Shown piece after piece: positions 34,129-45,778 of a DNA stretch of 64,000 nt. The DNA lies in contig NC_134576.1 in assembly GCF_050947875.1 (NCBI RefSeq), forward strand, positions 55,494,255 to 55,558,254. Reading direction: 5' to 3'. The position numbers were made by a program, and so were the translations under genes. This DNA is from Dermacentor variabilis. Taxonomy: Eukaryota; Arthropoda; Arachnida; Ixodida; Ixodidae. Below the pieces are notes generated by a model that did no database searches, was not told where the DNA came from, and was given only the letters and a program-made list of their open reading frames with translations. How positions within the stretch are numbered: the stretch's first letter is position 1; each line of letters opens with the position of its first letter.

Positions 34129-36182
34129 TGCTATTGCGATAGCAATTATGGGAACACTCCAGGCGAAATTCGGTCGTCGCCGTCACGTTGCGTGTAAAGT
34201 ACAGGTGCGATAAGAACCTATCGTTCGCCGTGTGCCATGGATGCGAGGGAAAGCGTGCCAGGGTGAGCCAAGAGGGATGGTGGCTTGATGCGCGCTGTCT
34301 TCTCGCGGTCACAGTATTGAAGGTCACGTGATCGAGTGCGCGCTATGGGGCGGGGAGAGGGAAGAGAGGGCTCGTGAGCTGCGTCTCCTCTTCTAGTCCA
34401 GCCATGGCTGCGCATGGCGCAGCTGACCCGAGTGCCTTACATCCTTGGAGGTAATCTGCATCTGCGGCAGGCGCAAAGACTGGGCGAACGGGGATGGCTG
34501 GTGGCTTAGTGTGCGCTGGCCTTTTTTGCGCGCCTAGTCGGGAAGTCGCGTGCCTCAAGTTTCGGAGGCGCGTTGATGCGAGCTATTGGCCTCGAGCTCC
34601 ACCACTGGAAAAGCTGGCGCCACCGTCGGCGTGACGTGCTAGGAGGGATCACGTGGACATAGCGGCCGCGTCGGCTGCTTCGGGCGCGCCGAAGCGAGCT
34701 GAAAACGAGAGTTTAAATTCCCTCGTACGCTGCGGTCCTCATTTAGAGGCAAGATTTGCCCGCTTCGAGTGTCTCCTTTACAACGCTTGAAAGCTATACA
34801 ATAGGTAGTGGCTGCCTTTGAAGGCGCACAACATGGTAGGCTACTGCTCGGTGCCGCAATGCCGGACGCACGTAACGGAGGGCGGTGTCAGCCTTATTCA
34901 CACGTAACCGCTGGACAAGAAGCTGCGTGAAGCTTGGCTCGCGAAAAATAAAACCGGCAAACAGTCATCGGCTACAACTCGGGTATGCAGCAAGCACAGA
35001 CGCGAGGAAGATTTCCGCTACGTCGCCCGGTCTGCGATGTTCTGAAAACGCGCACTGAGACGCTCGCGCGAGTCCGCTGCCCGACTAATGTCATGACGGT
35101 TTGGTCTATGAACTTGTCGATGCTATAGATACTCGCAAGTTCAGTGGAGTGTAAAGGCAGCGGTAAGAAGCACATTTAAAAAAAGCATGGCATATGGTCA
35201 TGTTTGTGTTATGAATTAATGCACTGGATTACAAAACAGGAGCAGCGGGAAATTGCATGCTGAGAACACCGATAAACATACAGTGCGACGCAACTCGAGA
35301 AATAATATTGAAAGGTCAAAGAATTTAGAAGAAAAAAGAAGATTGAATCGTCGCGACGGGACATCACAGTCCCCGTAGGCGTCGAAGTCTCTACAATGAA
35401 ATTACTTTTGAACAGCTCTGATAGCGCCCACGCAACAATGGTTGCTTGTATACTGTCAAATGCTCATATTCTGCAGCCTAAAGCTCATGGCACGGTGCGA
35501 AAACGCGCGCGCGGAGAAAGCGAAACTGTGGGCGGACAAGCAAGCAGACGCGCAGTCGGTCGCTGCGAATCTGCGCGATCGCTTCATTGAGGCTTCATTC
35601 TATTACGCTCCATTTAGTTATACAAACACTATAAGAACATATTTCAGATAGTTTGCTCTCAGCGTTTACCTACCTTTCACGCAAGAAGCCGGTTCGGGAG
35701 ACTCCATCGCGGCGACAGCGCGCAGTGGCGTTCACTGTACGTATTCGGTAAAGAGATAGCGTCTGTAAATGATTGTGTGCTTTCAGTTTGCCCAAGATTA
35801 TTATTTAGACAGTAAGAAACTTCTCTCGTTTCGAAAGTACTTACAGAAATGTCCGGGAGAGCTCGCGCGTGGTGTTTTCAGTGAGCGCTGACAGCAAAAC
35901 CTATGAGGAGCGCGCCACGTGATCCCTCATACTACGCCAGCGAGGCGCTTCCGATAGATGGCGACTCCGTAACTCCTCGCCGCCAATAGAGGCAGCACGA
36001 AGCGTACGTTCGCTATAGCCCGCTGCCGGCGCTCTTCATCACGTCGGCATTTTTTTTTTTACATACCTAGTGTTCGCGGTCATTGAGTGACATCTGTTCG
36101 CGCTTCTCTGTGCACGACTGACACTATGCTTCTTAATTTAATCACTAAGCGAATGTTTACTGGAATTTACGACCTTTGCTTC
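34129..36182 (+). mobile_element. repeat family A, long copy containing a THAP-domain remnant
   Basis: The left end (ATTGCGATAGCAATTATGGG, AACACTCCAGGCGAAATTCG) and right end (TTAATCACTAAGCGAATGTT, with ATTTACGACC) match the ends of family A at 37318-38016 and, inverted, at 709-1205. Here about 1.3 kb of extra sequence lies between them, flanked by a perfect 14-bp inverted pair GAGGGATCACGTGG (34643-34656) and CCACGTGATCCCTC (35915-35928). A THAP zinc-finger remnant lies within. Either this is a decayed longer family member or a second element has nested inside it. Confidence 0.5.
34833..35045 (+). pseudogene. THAP-type zinc-finger domain remnant
   Basis: Reading from ATG at 34833: MVGYCSVPQCRTHVTEGGVS, then a TAA at 34905-34907 and, in the same frame, PLDKKLREAWLAKNK and TTRVCSKHRREEDFRY. 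This fits the C2CH THAP finger: CSVPQC is the first Cys pair, EAW the conserved tryptophan, VCSKH the CxxH pair, EDF the following block. The stop sits where the domain normally has a phenylalanine-proline, and the F after SKH is an arginine. A second stop follows at about 35044. THAP domains are DNA-binding and occur in P-element-type transposases and host proteins derived from them. Dead as a gene. Confidence 0.75.
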
Positions 36183-37317
36183 GTGTAGTTGTCTAATGTG
36201 TACCTAGTTTGCTGCCGCTATCAAATATCGTATAGCTTCTCACCTTTCGGGCTAAACTGCGACTTTTTGTCAAGGAGCGTTGTGATGGTTCAGCGTCGTC
36301 TCTGTGTGTTCGCGCTTTTAGATATATGGCAATGCAATACCCACAAGTCCCAGCAATCCACTCCTGTGCGAGCGCCACACAACCACAATTTGTCTGCAGC
36401 AACGTCGGGCGGTTGAACACTTGCCAGAGCGAAACATTCACGCGTGTTCTCCGCACACCTGTTCTCTTTAACAGTGGACCACACTGTATGCCTTCCCAGC
36501 TTTCGTCTATGTAGCACTTGCGATGCACCCGAAAAGCTGCCTGTGAGCCTATACATTAGTTGCGGAGCGGCAGCTCTCAATTTGATTCCGGATTTACTCT
36601 ACATTCTTTATATTCCCGGAATGGAATTAGCATGGAATGAGGACAACGGTTGCGCGGATCGAATGGGAATGAAATGGAAGCTAGAAATTCGGCAGTGGAC
36701 TTCGATTGGAATGGACGCCTATAGTCTTGGAGCGCTAAATGTGATAATAAGCGAGACCACACAAAATCACAAAACCGGCACATTTGCCATTTAGACTAAA
36801 CAAGACTTGGCCAATATATTGCATTTTTCCTACCGCTTCTTTCAGTATCCACCTGTAAGTGACTACTTATTCTGCTGCAGAAATTTAAAACATGGTATTC
36901 GGCGTGCCCAATGTGCACACTTCTGAATACCGGGAACCCTTTACGCGTTATAAGACTAAAGTGCGTTTAAAGGGAGCAACTTTTAGTTATCAACATTGCT
37001 TGGTTTAGCAAGAGGAGACGCGACCTACGACACAATGATAGAGGCGAAGAACGACTTCGCAAATGGTTGCACCCTGCGGGAGTCCACTGAAATTTCGAAT
37101 GCGTGCCACGTTCTTTCGCATACTGTCAAGTATCCAGAACGCACGATATCAGGAGTTAAGAGGTGTCCTGAAAAAAAAGGTGCCATTAACATATATGCCA
37201 GTTGATGTGAAGTATATATATCGCCCTGGCAAAACATATTAATGCTTTCCGCGTTTATTTTAATGATCAAAATGACAGAATAATCTGGCTAGATGCATGA
37301 CACGCCCAACGGTGTAA
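36183..37317. other. no recognised gene
   Basis: Unassigned. GGAATGGAAT-type words at about 36618-36710 recur near 39710-39860, which may be another repeat family. Confidence 0.4.
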
Positions 37318-38016
37318 GATTATTGTTGCGATAACAATTATATGGACACTCCGGGCGCATTTCTGCCGTCGCCATCGTCGTCGTGGTGTTCCGCATAAAG
37401 TCCAAGGGCGATAACATCGTCCCCGCGCGCCATGTGCTGTATGTGTGAATGAAAGCGTGCGAGGGCGAACCGACGATGGCGGCTCAATCTCGCGCGCGCA
37501 AGGGCGGAAAGCGGAGACGAAGCGCGCCGTCTTCCGTCGCGGGCAAAGCACTCGGTGGAGGGGATTCTGGTGGAGGGGAGGGCGTTCTACTCCAGTGGCT
37601 ACTGCGTATGGCGCGGCCGCGCGGGCCCATGTTGAAAGCGATCTGCGATGGGGACAGAGTCTAGGCGTCTAGGCGCACCGAGGGCCGATAGCCCCATGTT
37701 CGCTGTGTTCTCGCAGCTTTTTTCTCGTTGAAGCGAGAGACAGCACGAAGGTCAATTGTTTTTTTATCCCCTTTCACCCTTCTCCCCGTGCAAGGTAGCC
37801 AACCGGAACTGCCTCTGGTTATCCTCCCTGGCTTTCCATGCACCCTTTTCTCTCAATTCGCTCGCTGCTGCTGCCGCGCTTCTTCGCTCCAGCGTTTTGA
37901 CACCGAGTTTCCGTGGTCATCGAATGAGATGTGTTCATGTTTTCTTCCGCGCGCGTGACACCGTGCTTGTTAATTTAGTTAGTAAGCGAACGTTTACAAG
38001 TTTATACGACCGATAA
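37318..38016 (+). repeat. interspersed repeat family A, copy 2
   Basis: About 700 bp. Left end TTGCGATAACAATTATATGG with ACACTCCGGGCGCATTTC; right end GACACCGTGCTTGTTAATTT, AGTTAGTAAGCGAACGTTTA and ATACGACCGAT. It matches 709-1205 in the opposite orientation and shares its ends with 34129-36182. Non-coding. Confidence 0.6.
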
Positions 38017-38810
38017 ACGAGTTTTCTTTACTCGTATGAAAATAGTTTCAGAATTACAGGTTTTTCGGAATAGCGCTATAAGGCAAACCGTGCTTGTATT
38101 ACAGCGTGCGATGTGGTCGTGAACCGTCTAACAGCTGTGCAGCTAAGGTAAAGCATACTTCAGGGGTAGCGGGCGGGCAGCTATAGGCTAGTATCTTAAA
38201 GATAGGTTTGCCATGACGCCTGAAATTAGCGTTATGTTTGGCGATGTACCAAACTGAAGAAAACCCGCATAAGCATGGCGAACCGCATTATCACTTCTGA
38301 AGGCATCAGTCATTACGGTTATGAGGAAGCCTAGAGAGTGACATAACCTTTTTTGCTGTGTTTCTTGGCTTTTTTTCCAAATACGGACAAGTGCAGGGCT
38401 TCGATGAGGGTACCGCATGACAGGCTGTCACCACAAATTAACATTTTTGGGAGATATTTTGACCGCAAGAACTGGATATATTTTACAATCACGTCACATA
38501 TTTAACCTCTAATGCGCGCAGCTAAAATATGTTTCTTGATGATATCTGACATGTCAGTGAGCAAAATTTAAGTAATAATGTTTTATGTATTTTTGTCTGG
38601 TTCTGTTTCACGTGTAATCGTATTGGATGCTCATTTCCTATTGGCGTTTATGAAATGAGGTCCCTTACAGGTGTAAGGACTGCGTTGACCAGGCATGTAC
38701 TCGGCCAAACGAATGTTTGCGCATTGCTTGCTTTAAGTGCTCATGATCATTTTCAGTGCGCATAGGCAGATAGATTTTTACCGAAACCAAAATTCACAAA
38801 AGGCCTCTTC
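38017..38810. other. no recognised gene
   Basis: Ordinary AT-rich intronic sequence. Confidence 0.4.
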
Positions 38811-39522
38811 TTAAGAGGAAGCTTTAGCTCGGGTGCTCCTATTTAAAACATGTAAAAGAAGAATTCGTTTTTCTCGGCAACCACTGCACCAAATTTGATG
38901 AAGTTTCTTGCATTTAAAAGGCAAACTTACAATGTAGGGACTGTTGGTTACGAATTATTAATTTAGGTCGTCAATTCATTATTAATAATTTTCAGAAAAC
39001 GAAACTATCAAGTTGACAACTTTCTAACTCAGCAATGAAAAATTACATCACAATTATGTGAATTGTATCCAATAGTACATCTAAAGCAGACAGAATTGAT
39101 ATGTTACACATGAATTTCAAAAATGTTTGTAATATGGAAATACAGCTTTTGCAGAACTCTTGTACACAACGTAAAGAGTTCACGTAACATATAAATTGAC
39201 ACATTGAATTTGTCCGCTTTGAATGATCTATTGGATGCCGTTTACAGAACCGCGATATCTGTTTTTGATGCAGAGCTATTAATTTGTAAACTTCGTGCTT
39301 CTACGTTTTTCGAACTTTCCCATTTTTAACATTCTTTTAACGAAATTCAGGCCCTATATAGAAATCCGCTTCCAAGAGTCACCAGAATTTACCTTTCTCT
39401 CTCAAATGCAACAAATTTCATTAGAAGCGGTCCAGGGGTTATCTGAGAAAAGCGTTCTTGCGTTTAACATGTATTTTAATAGCCCGCGTCGGAATTGGAC
39501 CAGAGCTAAAGCTTCCTCTTAA
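38811..39522. mobile_element. 712-bp MITE with TTAA-flanked inverted ends
   Basis: TTAAGAGGAAGCTTTAGCTC at 38811-38830 is repeated perfectly, inverted, as GAGCTAAAGCTTCCTCTTAA at 39503-39522. If the outer TTAA is the target duplication, the element has 16-bp perfect ends, a pattern of piggyBac-type insertion. The interior is AT-rich with no transposase frame, so it is non-autonomous. Confidence 0.75.
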
Positions 39523-40449
39523 ACAGTAGATATGATGGAGATATGATGGCAGCAACGCGCTACAGAGATAAGAGGCCGCAAAGCACATTTCTTGTACGAG
39601 AAAGTTCGACGTAGCATTGTAACGCTCCTTAGACATCAACAAATATGTTATTAATTAATATAGGCAGACAAGCGCAAGTAGTGTACAATTATGTAGAAAG
39701 TGTTTCATTTACTGGAATTGGAGGAATGGAATATGTCAGCTTAGCCACTCCAGGAGTGGGAATGGCACAACACTCACCGTCCCGAGGAGTGAAATAGAGT
39801 GGTATGAACAGGGACTCCCACTGTCCCGTAAGGAATGAGAATGGAATGGAGGGGTTCACTCCACAACTCTGGCCTACACTGAGTGATAACGTTGGACACC
39901 AGTACGAGTTCCATCCATAAAACGGCTCTTTAGCTGCCCTTTGTGCATATATACGAACTCCTAAACTTAGTTTCCGAGAGGCGCCGATATTGAGAGGAGC
40001 TCGCCTCCTCCGTGATGTCATAGCTAAGTGCGAACGTCATTGACTCGCGCAATCTGTGTAAATTAACTTCCAGTTCGACAGCGCTGCATTTGACACTGCA
40101 CCTTACGTTCCCACTGACTGTAGTTCCCTAAAGGAGCGCTCGTTAAAGCTGGCTTCACCACAATATTGGGTCCCTTAAGGAGAAGCCTGCTTTACTCGTT
40201 TCTTTCAGAGCCCTAGAAAGGCCGAAGTTGAGTGTCGCTAGAGATAACTTAATAAGCAAACTCTCGCCAGCTGGGTTCGAGCGTGGGTCATTCCGGTTCT
40301 TCGATTGGACCGTTTCGGTTCTTGGGTTGGACCGTTACCTATGTTCTTACTCTGTGCCCCGTCTTAACGCTGTTGCTTGGGCAGAATATTCGTTGTCTCG
40401 CAGCCAGTTTGAGCATCCTGCGTTTTTTCTTCCCACCTCTTCCCGGCAG
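39523..40449. other. intronic sequence before NUAK exon 2
   Basis: GGAATGGAAT-like words at about 39710-39860. The last part is pyrimidine-rich and ends in the acceptor TCTTCCCGGCAG. Confidence 0.5.
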
Positions 40450-40601
40450 TATTCGAGAACAAGGACAAGATCGTGCTGGTGATGCAGTACGCCAGCGGCG
40501 GCGAGCTGTACGACTACGTCAGCGAACGCAAAGAGCTCACCTCCGAAGAGGCGCGCCGAATATTCCGCCAGGTGGCGTCTGCAGTCTACTACTGCCACAA
40601 G
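40450..40601 (+). CDS. NUAK: NUAK-family kinase, internal exon 2 (hinge to helix E)
   Basis: With the base carried from the previous exon this encodes 51 residues: [20 protein letters not shown] then [20 protein letters not shown] and [27 protein letters not shown] is strand 5, the hinge and helix [16 protein letters not shown] is helix E before the catalytic loop. [10 protein letters not shown] and ASxGELYDYxSER are near-identical to vertebrate NUAK1. Acceptor CCCGGCAG ends at 40449; donor GTAATG starts at 40602. It leaves a whole codon boundary (phase 0). Confidence 0.93.
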
Positions 40602-40671
40602 GTAATGCATTGAATTTTTTTTTACTAGGCTGCATGCGCAGTTCATAATCGCAATTAGCTGCACGTTTATG

Positions 40672-40890
40672 TCCATTCAAGTTTGAAGGCTTCTTCCAGC
40701 GATCTCCAGTTAACCCATTCCTGCGCTAGCTGACGCCAGCCATCCCAAGCCTGCAGATGTCTATAATCCCTTACCTCCTCCACCTTATTGCTTTGCCGTA
40801 CTCGACTGCGTTTGTCATCTCTGCAACCCATTCTGTTACGCTCATGGGGGCCGTCGGTTAGCTGCCTTACGCGTGACATGGCCCGCACTA
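40672..40890 (-). mobile_element. RTE-type LINE C-terminal fragment
   Basis: The minus strand reads VRAMSRVRQLTDGPHERNRM, KVEEVRDYRHLQAWDGWRQL and AQEWVNWRSLEEAFKLEWT. The last block, WxxxAQxxxxWRSLxEAxxxEWT, is the C-terminal signature of RTE-type LINE proteins. It begins only 70 bp after the exon 2 donor. Same family as 15905-16400 and 26045-26280. Confidence 0.65.
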
Positions 40891-41242
40891 CTTTCCCGTT
40901 CAGTAGCAGGTGCAGTTAGACACAATAACGCTGTTTCATGGTCACTCAGAGCTTCGACAGCAGCGCGTACGTGAAATACATTTACCGAATCGAGACCAAA
41001 GAAGCAATCATAACTGGTTGATTGAGCATGCCTGTCCTACTTGAGTATTTCTTTCCCTGTTTTCCGTAGTGCTTGGTTTCTTACTCTTCTTGGAACTGCA
41101 TCCCACGTGTCCTGCATATTGAGCGGTAATAAAATACTCCTTGGTTTGCGCGTCATACGGTGCGTGCACGTCAGATCGAATTTGCTAGTGCCGGACTTTC
41201 ATTGTTGAGGCGCGATGCACAGCTTCAGTTTCACGATAAGAG

Positions 41243-42000
41243 AGAAAGAACTTTATTGAGGAAAAATCGGGTTATTGGAGCCGGAGGGTGGGTCCTCAGT
41301 CCAGGACTCCAGTGACCACTGCCACGCACCGGGCCTGGTCGAGAGTGCTCAATTTATTCTGCTGTTCAATCCGGGCGACGATGTCTGCCCAAGGATCCCT
41401 AAAAGAATTTTGTGTCAATTGGTGTGAATTTGAATTTCGGGGCCGTGATTTGCACTCCCATGTCACATGGGGCAAAGATGGCCTCTCCCGCCCCCACTTT
41501 CCCCACACACACACATACACCAGGGGTATTGATCGGCGTATCCGATTGGTCAGATGGCATGTCACCGCCCCAGATGCGGGTAGGTGTTTGATTAAGTTAA
41601 ATTAAATAAGATGCGGGTAGGTGTTAATTGCGGGTTTTGCGCGGCGAGTTCTTGGCGTGAACGGCGTTGATTATCTAAGACACTCGCACGCTAGTATTTG
41701 CTTGTTTTCGATTGGGGTCTCCTTCCTTGGTGGGACTGAAGTCTCGCGAGCAAGAGCTCCGCCCCTGTGTTGCCATTGACACCAACATGCCCAGGACACA
41801 ATACAATGTGGCGTTCTTGTCTTGGTAGATCGTCCAAAATGTTAAGGGCGATCCTGGAGATCCTTACGTGGAGGAAGAGTCAGCAGGCCGCCTGGGAGTC
41901 CGTGAGAACGGAGGGGGGCCTGTCTTCTCCCCTCCCGTACGTGTCCATATTGCCAGGGCAACTGCAGCCGCCTCCGCTGTGTTGGTGCAGGCTGTGCGTA
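41243..42000 (-). mobile_element. LINE 3' region with RNase H-like remnant
   Basis: Read on the minus strand, a decayed RNase H stretch at about 41990-41740 includes TDSQAAC and HIVLCPGHVGVNGNTGAEL (compare the PGHxGxxGNxxAD block of RNase H-carrying LINEs). A later C-terminal piece (LPHVTWECKSRPRNSNSHQL, PWADIVARIEQQNKLSTLDQ) follows, then CAATAAAGTTCTTTCTCTC as the 3' end at 41243. Stops and frameshifts show it is dead. Confidence 0.65.
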
Positions 42001-42359
42001 TCGAAGCTGTATAAAGAACCGACGAGACAGCTTTACATTTTAGTTCGGCGCTATCCCTCTACCGTTGCAGTGGTCCCGTCACGTGCCAGTTTCGCACGTG
42101 CTAAACTGCGCGGGTTAACTGGCACACGTAATGCAGGCGCCTTGGTGGTCAAAGCGCTAACGGTGGCGCGGCAGCGTTATGCTAAATCTCTCCAATAACG
42201 TGACTCACGTCACCCGTGATAATCATTTTCTTCATCGCGCAGCCTTGGCGATACTGACGTCGTCCAGCTGCCCTAAACGTCTTTATCGGAAAGCCAGGAG
42301 ACACTATACACGCACTACTTTCTTCTTTCTAACCCTTCCCCTCCGTCTGTGTTGTCCAG

Positions 42360-42545
42360 AACAAGATCTGCCACCGCGACCTGAAGCTCGAGAACATCCT
42401 GCTGGACGAGAAAGGCAACGCGAAGATCGCCGACTTTGGCCTGTCCAACGTCTACGACGAGCGGCACTTTCTCAGCACCTTCTGCGGATCCCCGCTCTAC
42501 GCGTCGCCAGAGATCGTCAAGGGAACGCCCTACTACGGACCCGAG
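42360..42545 (+). CDS. NUAK: NUAK-family kinase, internal exon 3 (catalytic loop and activation loop)
   Basis: Encodes exactly 62 residues (phase 0 at both ends). [15 protein letters not shown] is the catalytic loop with HRD aspartate, lysine and asparagine. [13 protein letters not shown] carries the DFG magnesium-binding aspartate. [17 protein letters not shown] is the activation loop, with the threonine in STFCG at the place phosphorylated by LKB1 in AMPK-related kinases, and ends in the ASPE version of the APE motif. All residues needed for catalysis are present. Acceptor GTTGTCCAG ends at 42359; donor GTGTGT starts at 42546. Confidence 0.95.
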
Positions 42546-43014
42546 GTGTGTGATTATAGGTGTCTAATGCACGCTACTACGCAGCATCCCGCTGTCGGTG
42601 ACTCGGGCATATTAGTGGCACGCGATTAGCAACGTGCACCGGAATAACAGGAACGGTAAGAAGTGTAGTGTGCCGGAGGAATTGTGCACACTGTAAAAAG
42701 AGAAATACAGTATAAATTCGAGGCTGTTCGTGCAGTGCCCGTGCAGTGGAAGACAGGCGGAAGAAGTGGTATAGTAATTAGGTTTCATCATCATCAGGCG
42801 TGTGCGCATTCCTACGGGCGCCGCTTAATGGGAGTCACGACACTTTCTGAGGAAGTAACACAGTGTCACGTGACACCTCGATATAATCACAAGAAGTAAA
42901 AGTTTAGAGGTTGCGTAACAGTGTTGCATTGCGAAACCTATTTATATACACGTGGCCGAAAAAGCGGTAGGCCCGAGTTAACAGTAAACCTTGCTAATGA
43001 TTAAAATTAGCGCA

Positions 43015-43055
43015 GCAAAAAAGACAATGCACTCAGGTGCGTTGTCTTTTTTTGC
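43015..43055. repeat. small hairpin
   Basis: GCAAAAAAGACAA is mirrored by TTGTCTTTTTTTGC, with TGCAC/GTGCG continuing the stem around a TCAG loop. It lies in the intron and may be the core of a small MITE. Confidence 0.5.
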
Positions 43056-43476
43056 GAGCCTAACAATTAATTATTCTGAACAGTAACCCACGCAGTGTAA
43101 CTGCGTTGACGCATAGCTCGATCGAGGACCGGCTAGATATACCATTGGTATACATGAAGGTGATATCGGCCAGTACTTTCGCAGCAAGCTCTTTGCGTAA
43201 AGGTATCGGCTTCGTTAAGCGATTAAGGCTGTCCTGCGTAGTTCTATTCCTTTGAGTCACAATTCCTATATAGTGTTCTTCATCTATCCATTTAATAGAA
43301 CAGACGTCAGCTTTAGTCAACCTATTTCAGAACGCATTGAAAAGGTAGCGGACGACTTGGAAGTCAAAATACTCGAGTCGGCCGGAGTTACGTATTATCC
43401 GACCGAGACCGCGTGTGTCGGCGGCACGCGATCTCACTCGTGGCATTCCCTCCCGTGCCCTCACCCCGCCCTGTAG

Positions 43477-43609
43477 GTGGACTGCTGGAGCCTGGGCGTC
43501 CTCCTCTACACGCTGGTGTACGGCGCCATGCCCTTCGACGGCAGCAACTTCAAGCGGCTCGTGCGTCAAATCTCCGAGGCGGACTACTACGAACCGAAGC
43601 GGAAGTCTG
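43477..43609 (+). CDS. NUAK: NUAK-family kinase, internal exon 4 (helix F to G)
   Basis: Encodes 44 residues plus one base: [60 protein letters not shown] is helix F with its conserved aspartate-x-tryptophan, MPFDG leads to helix G. Acceptor CCCCGCCCTGTAG ends at 43476; donor GTCAGT starts at 43610, and the leftover G joins AC of the last exon to make the aspartate of DASGLIRRLL. A 243-residue frame runs on into the intron; the splice phase and kinase homology show it is a read-through. Confidence 0.93.
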
Positions 43610-44629
43610 GTCAGTATTTATTACTATACCTTTACGCGATAGTGGCGAGTAGGCTTCCATTGTCTGCAGAGACGCCGCCTGTATATAGAAGGCGGAAGCG
43701 ATCGCCGCCGTGTAACCACGCCTCGGCGTTGCGCATCAATTGCCCATCAATTTCGCGTTACCTTAACAGGCTTCCGAATGGACATAAAGAAGAGGAAGGG
43801 CGAGGTGCGGTAAGGGAAGCGGGAAGTGTTTTCGTCGAGGACGTTCAGGTGCGGCTATCTGCACGAAGGCGGCGAAAACAATTTGCGAGTGCGTCGAACA
43901 GCACGGCACGCGCTCAGCGATCAATGCTGCCATATACGCGGGACAGGTGCGCAGATCGCAGCAGTCTCGCTTGGCATGTAGGTCGTCATTTTACCAAAAA
44001 AAAAAACAAAAAACGTTGTGGATCCCTTTCATCGGGCAGTGCGCCGAGCAGTGCGGGGGCAGTGGGCAGCCTCATTTTGTCACACAATGTGCTCCCGTTA
44101 ATGTTGATGAGCCTAATGCGTCGTAGACACGATAGCGTTTCAGACGGAGTATTCATAGTGACTGTTACATCAATAACTACGCCGGGTATACGCGATTCTA
44201 CCTGCTGAACCGCTGGCTTGTTCCCCCTCAAATTACGCATGGAGCTAGCACTTTGGAGCAAGTTCGGTTTAAAACGACGCCTGGGGGCGTATGTTTGATA
44301 GTTTTGGCCTTAATTAGTCACAGGGTGGGGTGCCAGCTGCGGCGGCGTTCGTTTCCGCTGCGGCCGAACGGTGGCGTCGATACGTTCTATGTGGAGCAGC
44401 CACAGACGACACCCATTCTTTTATTTACTGTGAAGTTAACTGAACGAAGTGGAGAAAGTAACGGTATTAAACCAAACTCACTGCAAAATGCTACATCTGG
44501 GTGAAATCTGAGCGCGAATGAGCGAGCGGTTTAACTAAATGAGTCATATACACCCTGGACTGCACAGGAAGGAGTAGTACTCCGCATACTTTATCATGAG
44601 ATTCACAGCGAGGCAGATTAGACGATCCT
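43610..44629. other. NUAK intron 4, proximal part
   Basis: No coding signature beyond read-through of exon 4. A-run near 43996-44011. Confidence 0.5.
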
Positions 44630-45731
44630 AAATTCATCTTTATCAGCAATAGCCACATGGTGCTTAGAGTGGCAAATGAGCATTAACCTAAGAAAAACAG
44701 TCTCAATGATAATTACATGCAAAAAGAAGCCGTTACCCTTTGTATGCAGCATTAATGGCCATAACTTATCCTCTGTTACTGAATACAAATACCTTGGTTT
44801 AGTAATTACGTCGGACCTTAGGTAGAATAGCCATGTAGCTCGCATTTAAAAAAAAGCCATGAAGAAGCTCGGATACCTGAGGAGGACCTTGGCTATCTAC
44901 AAGTAATATAAAATTATTAGCATACAAGACTTTCATCAGACCATTGTTAGTTAGAGTACGCTACTCCTGTCTGGGACCCTTACACCCAAGCAAGCATAAA
45001 TATTATTGAAATGATACAGCGGAAATCAGTCAGGTTTATTTTTAATTCCTACCGCCGTCATACATCAGTTAGCGCTCTTTTACAGGAGGCAAACCTGGAA
45101 ACCCTAGAGGTAAGACGGTATCGAGATAGGCTCAAAACGCTATATTTAATTCATCGGGAGCATGTAAAGCTAAATAAAAAATTGTATATTACCCCTTGTA
45201 GCCGGCGCCCAACGCGTTCATCACATTCATTCAGGTTAGACGAGTATTCGCACGATACCACTTTATTTAAGCAGTCGTTTTTCCCCCAAACCATCCATGA
45301 CTGGAACGCCCTGCCTGAAAACGTTCTTCAAAGCTCAACCTTATCGTCCTTTGTGCACGCTCTCATTAATCTATGACCCGAAACGTTCCCCACGATCTCT
45401 GTCCTATTCCATATACTATGTGATACAGATCATATCATGTTAAGGGAACCCTTACTTTTTTTGTGCATAAGCCATTGTGCAAATATGTGCTGTATTGCAG
45501 AATTTTTGATATTGTTGTTTATTGTTGTTTGTTCTTTTTTTTCCATTGTAACTAGGTGACGCTTTGCTTGTTTGCGCCCTTTTCTTCCTCTTCTTTTTTT
45601 ACTTTTTTCCTTTTTTTTCTTGTGTTTCACATGTTATTAGGTTGTTAAACCCTTTATGTATATCCCACTCCTGCCTAGGGCCTATAAAACAGGCTGGCAG
45701 TACGAAATAAATAAATAAATAAATAAATAAA
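44630..45731 (+). mobile_element. CR1/L2-type LINE, 3' half of ORF2 and tail
   Basis: Decayed reverse-transcriptase C-terminal blocks: WCLEWQMSINLRKTVSMI, SVTEYKYLGLVITSDLR (the EYKYLGxxI motif) and KKAMKKLGYLRRTL. An intact 121-residue piece at 45011-45376 then includes RKSVRFIFNSYRRHTSVSAL and KQSFFPQTIHDWNALPENV. Several stops precede that piece. The element ends CAGTACGAAATAAATAAATA with a (TAAA)n tail at 45705-45731, 47 bp before the last NUAK exon. Confidence 0.8.
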
Positions 45732-45778
45732 ATTCACATTGTCTCCCCCTCCCCCCCCCTCTTTCCTCTACTGCGCAG

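Larger units (their letters stand above)
23317..40449 (+). other. NUAK intron (17.1 kb) packed with mobile elements
   Basis: Bounded by donor GTGAGC and acceptor CTTCCCACCTCTTCCCGGCAG. Phase 1 on both sides. Holds LINE, RTE, SINE and MITE remnants listed individually plus a broken THAP domain. No additional conserved kinase exon is expected, because the two flanking exons encode adjacent parts of the N-lobe (helix C/strand 4 and strand 5/helix D). Confidence 0.85.

Noticed and set aside
43477..44208. 243-residue frame starting in NUAK exon 4
   Set aside because: Kinase homology stops exactly at the GTCAGT donor, and the phase fits the terminal exon; the rest is intron read-through.
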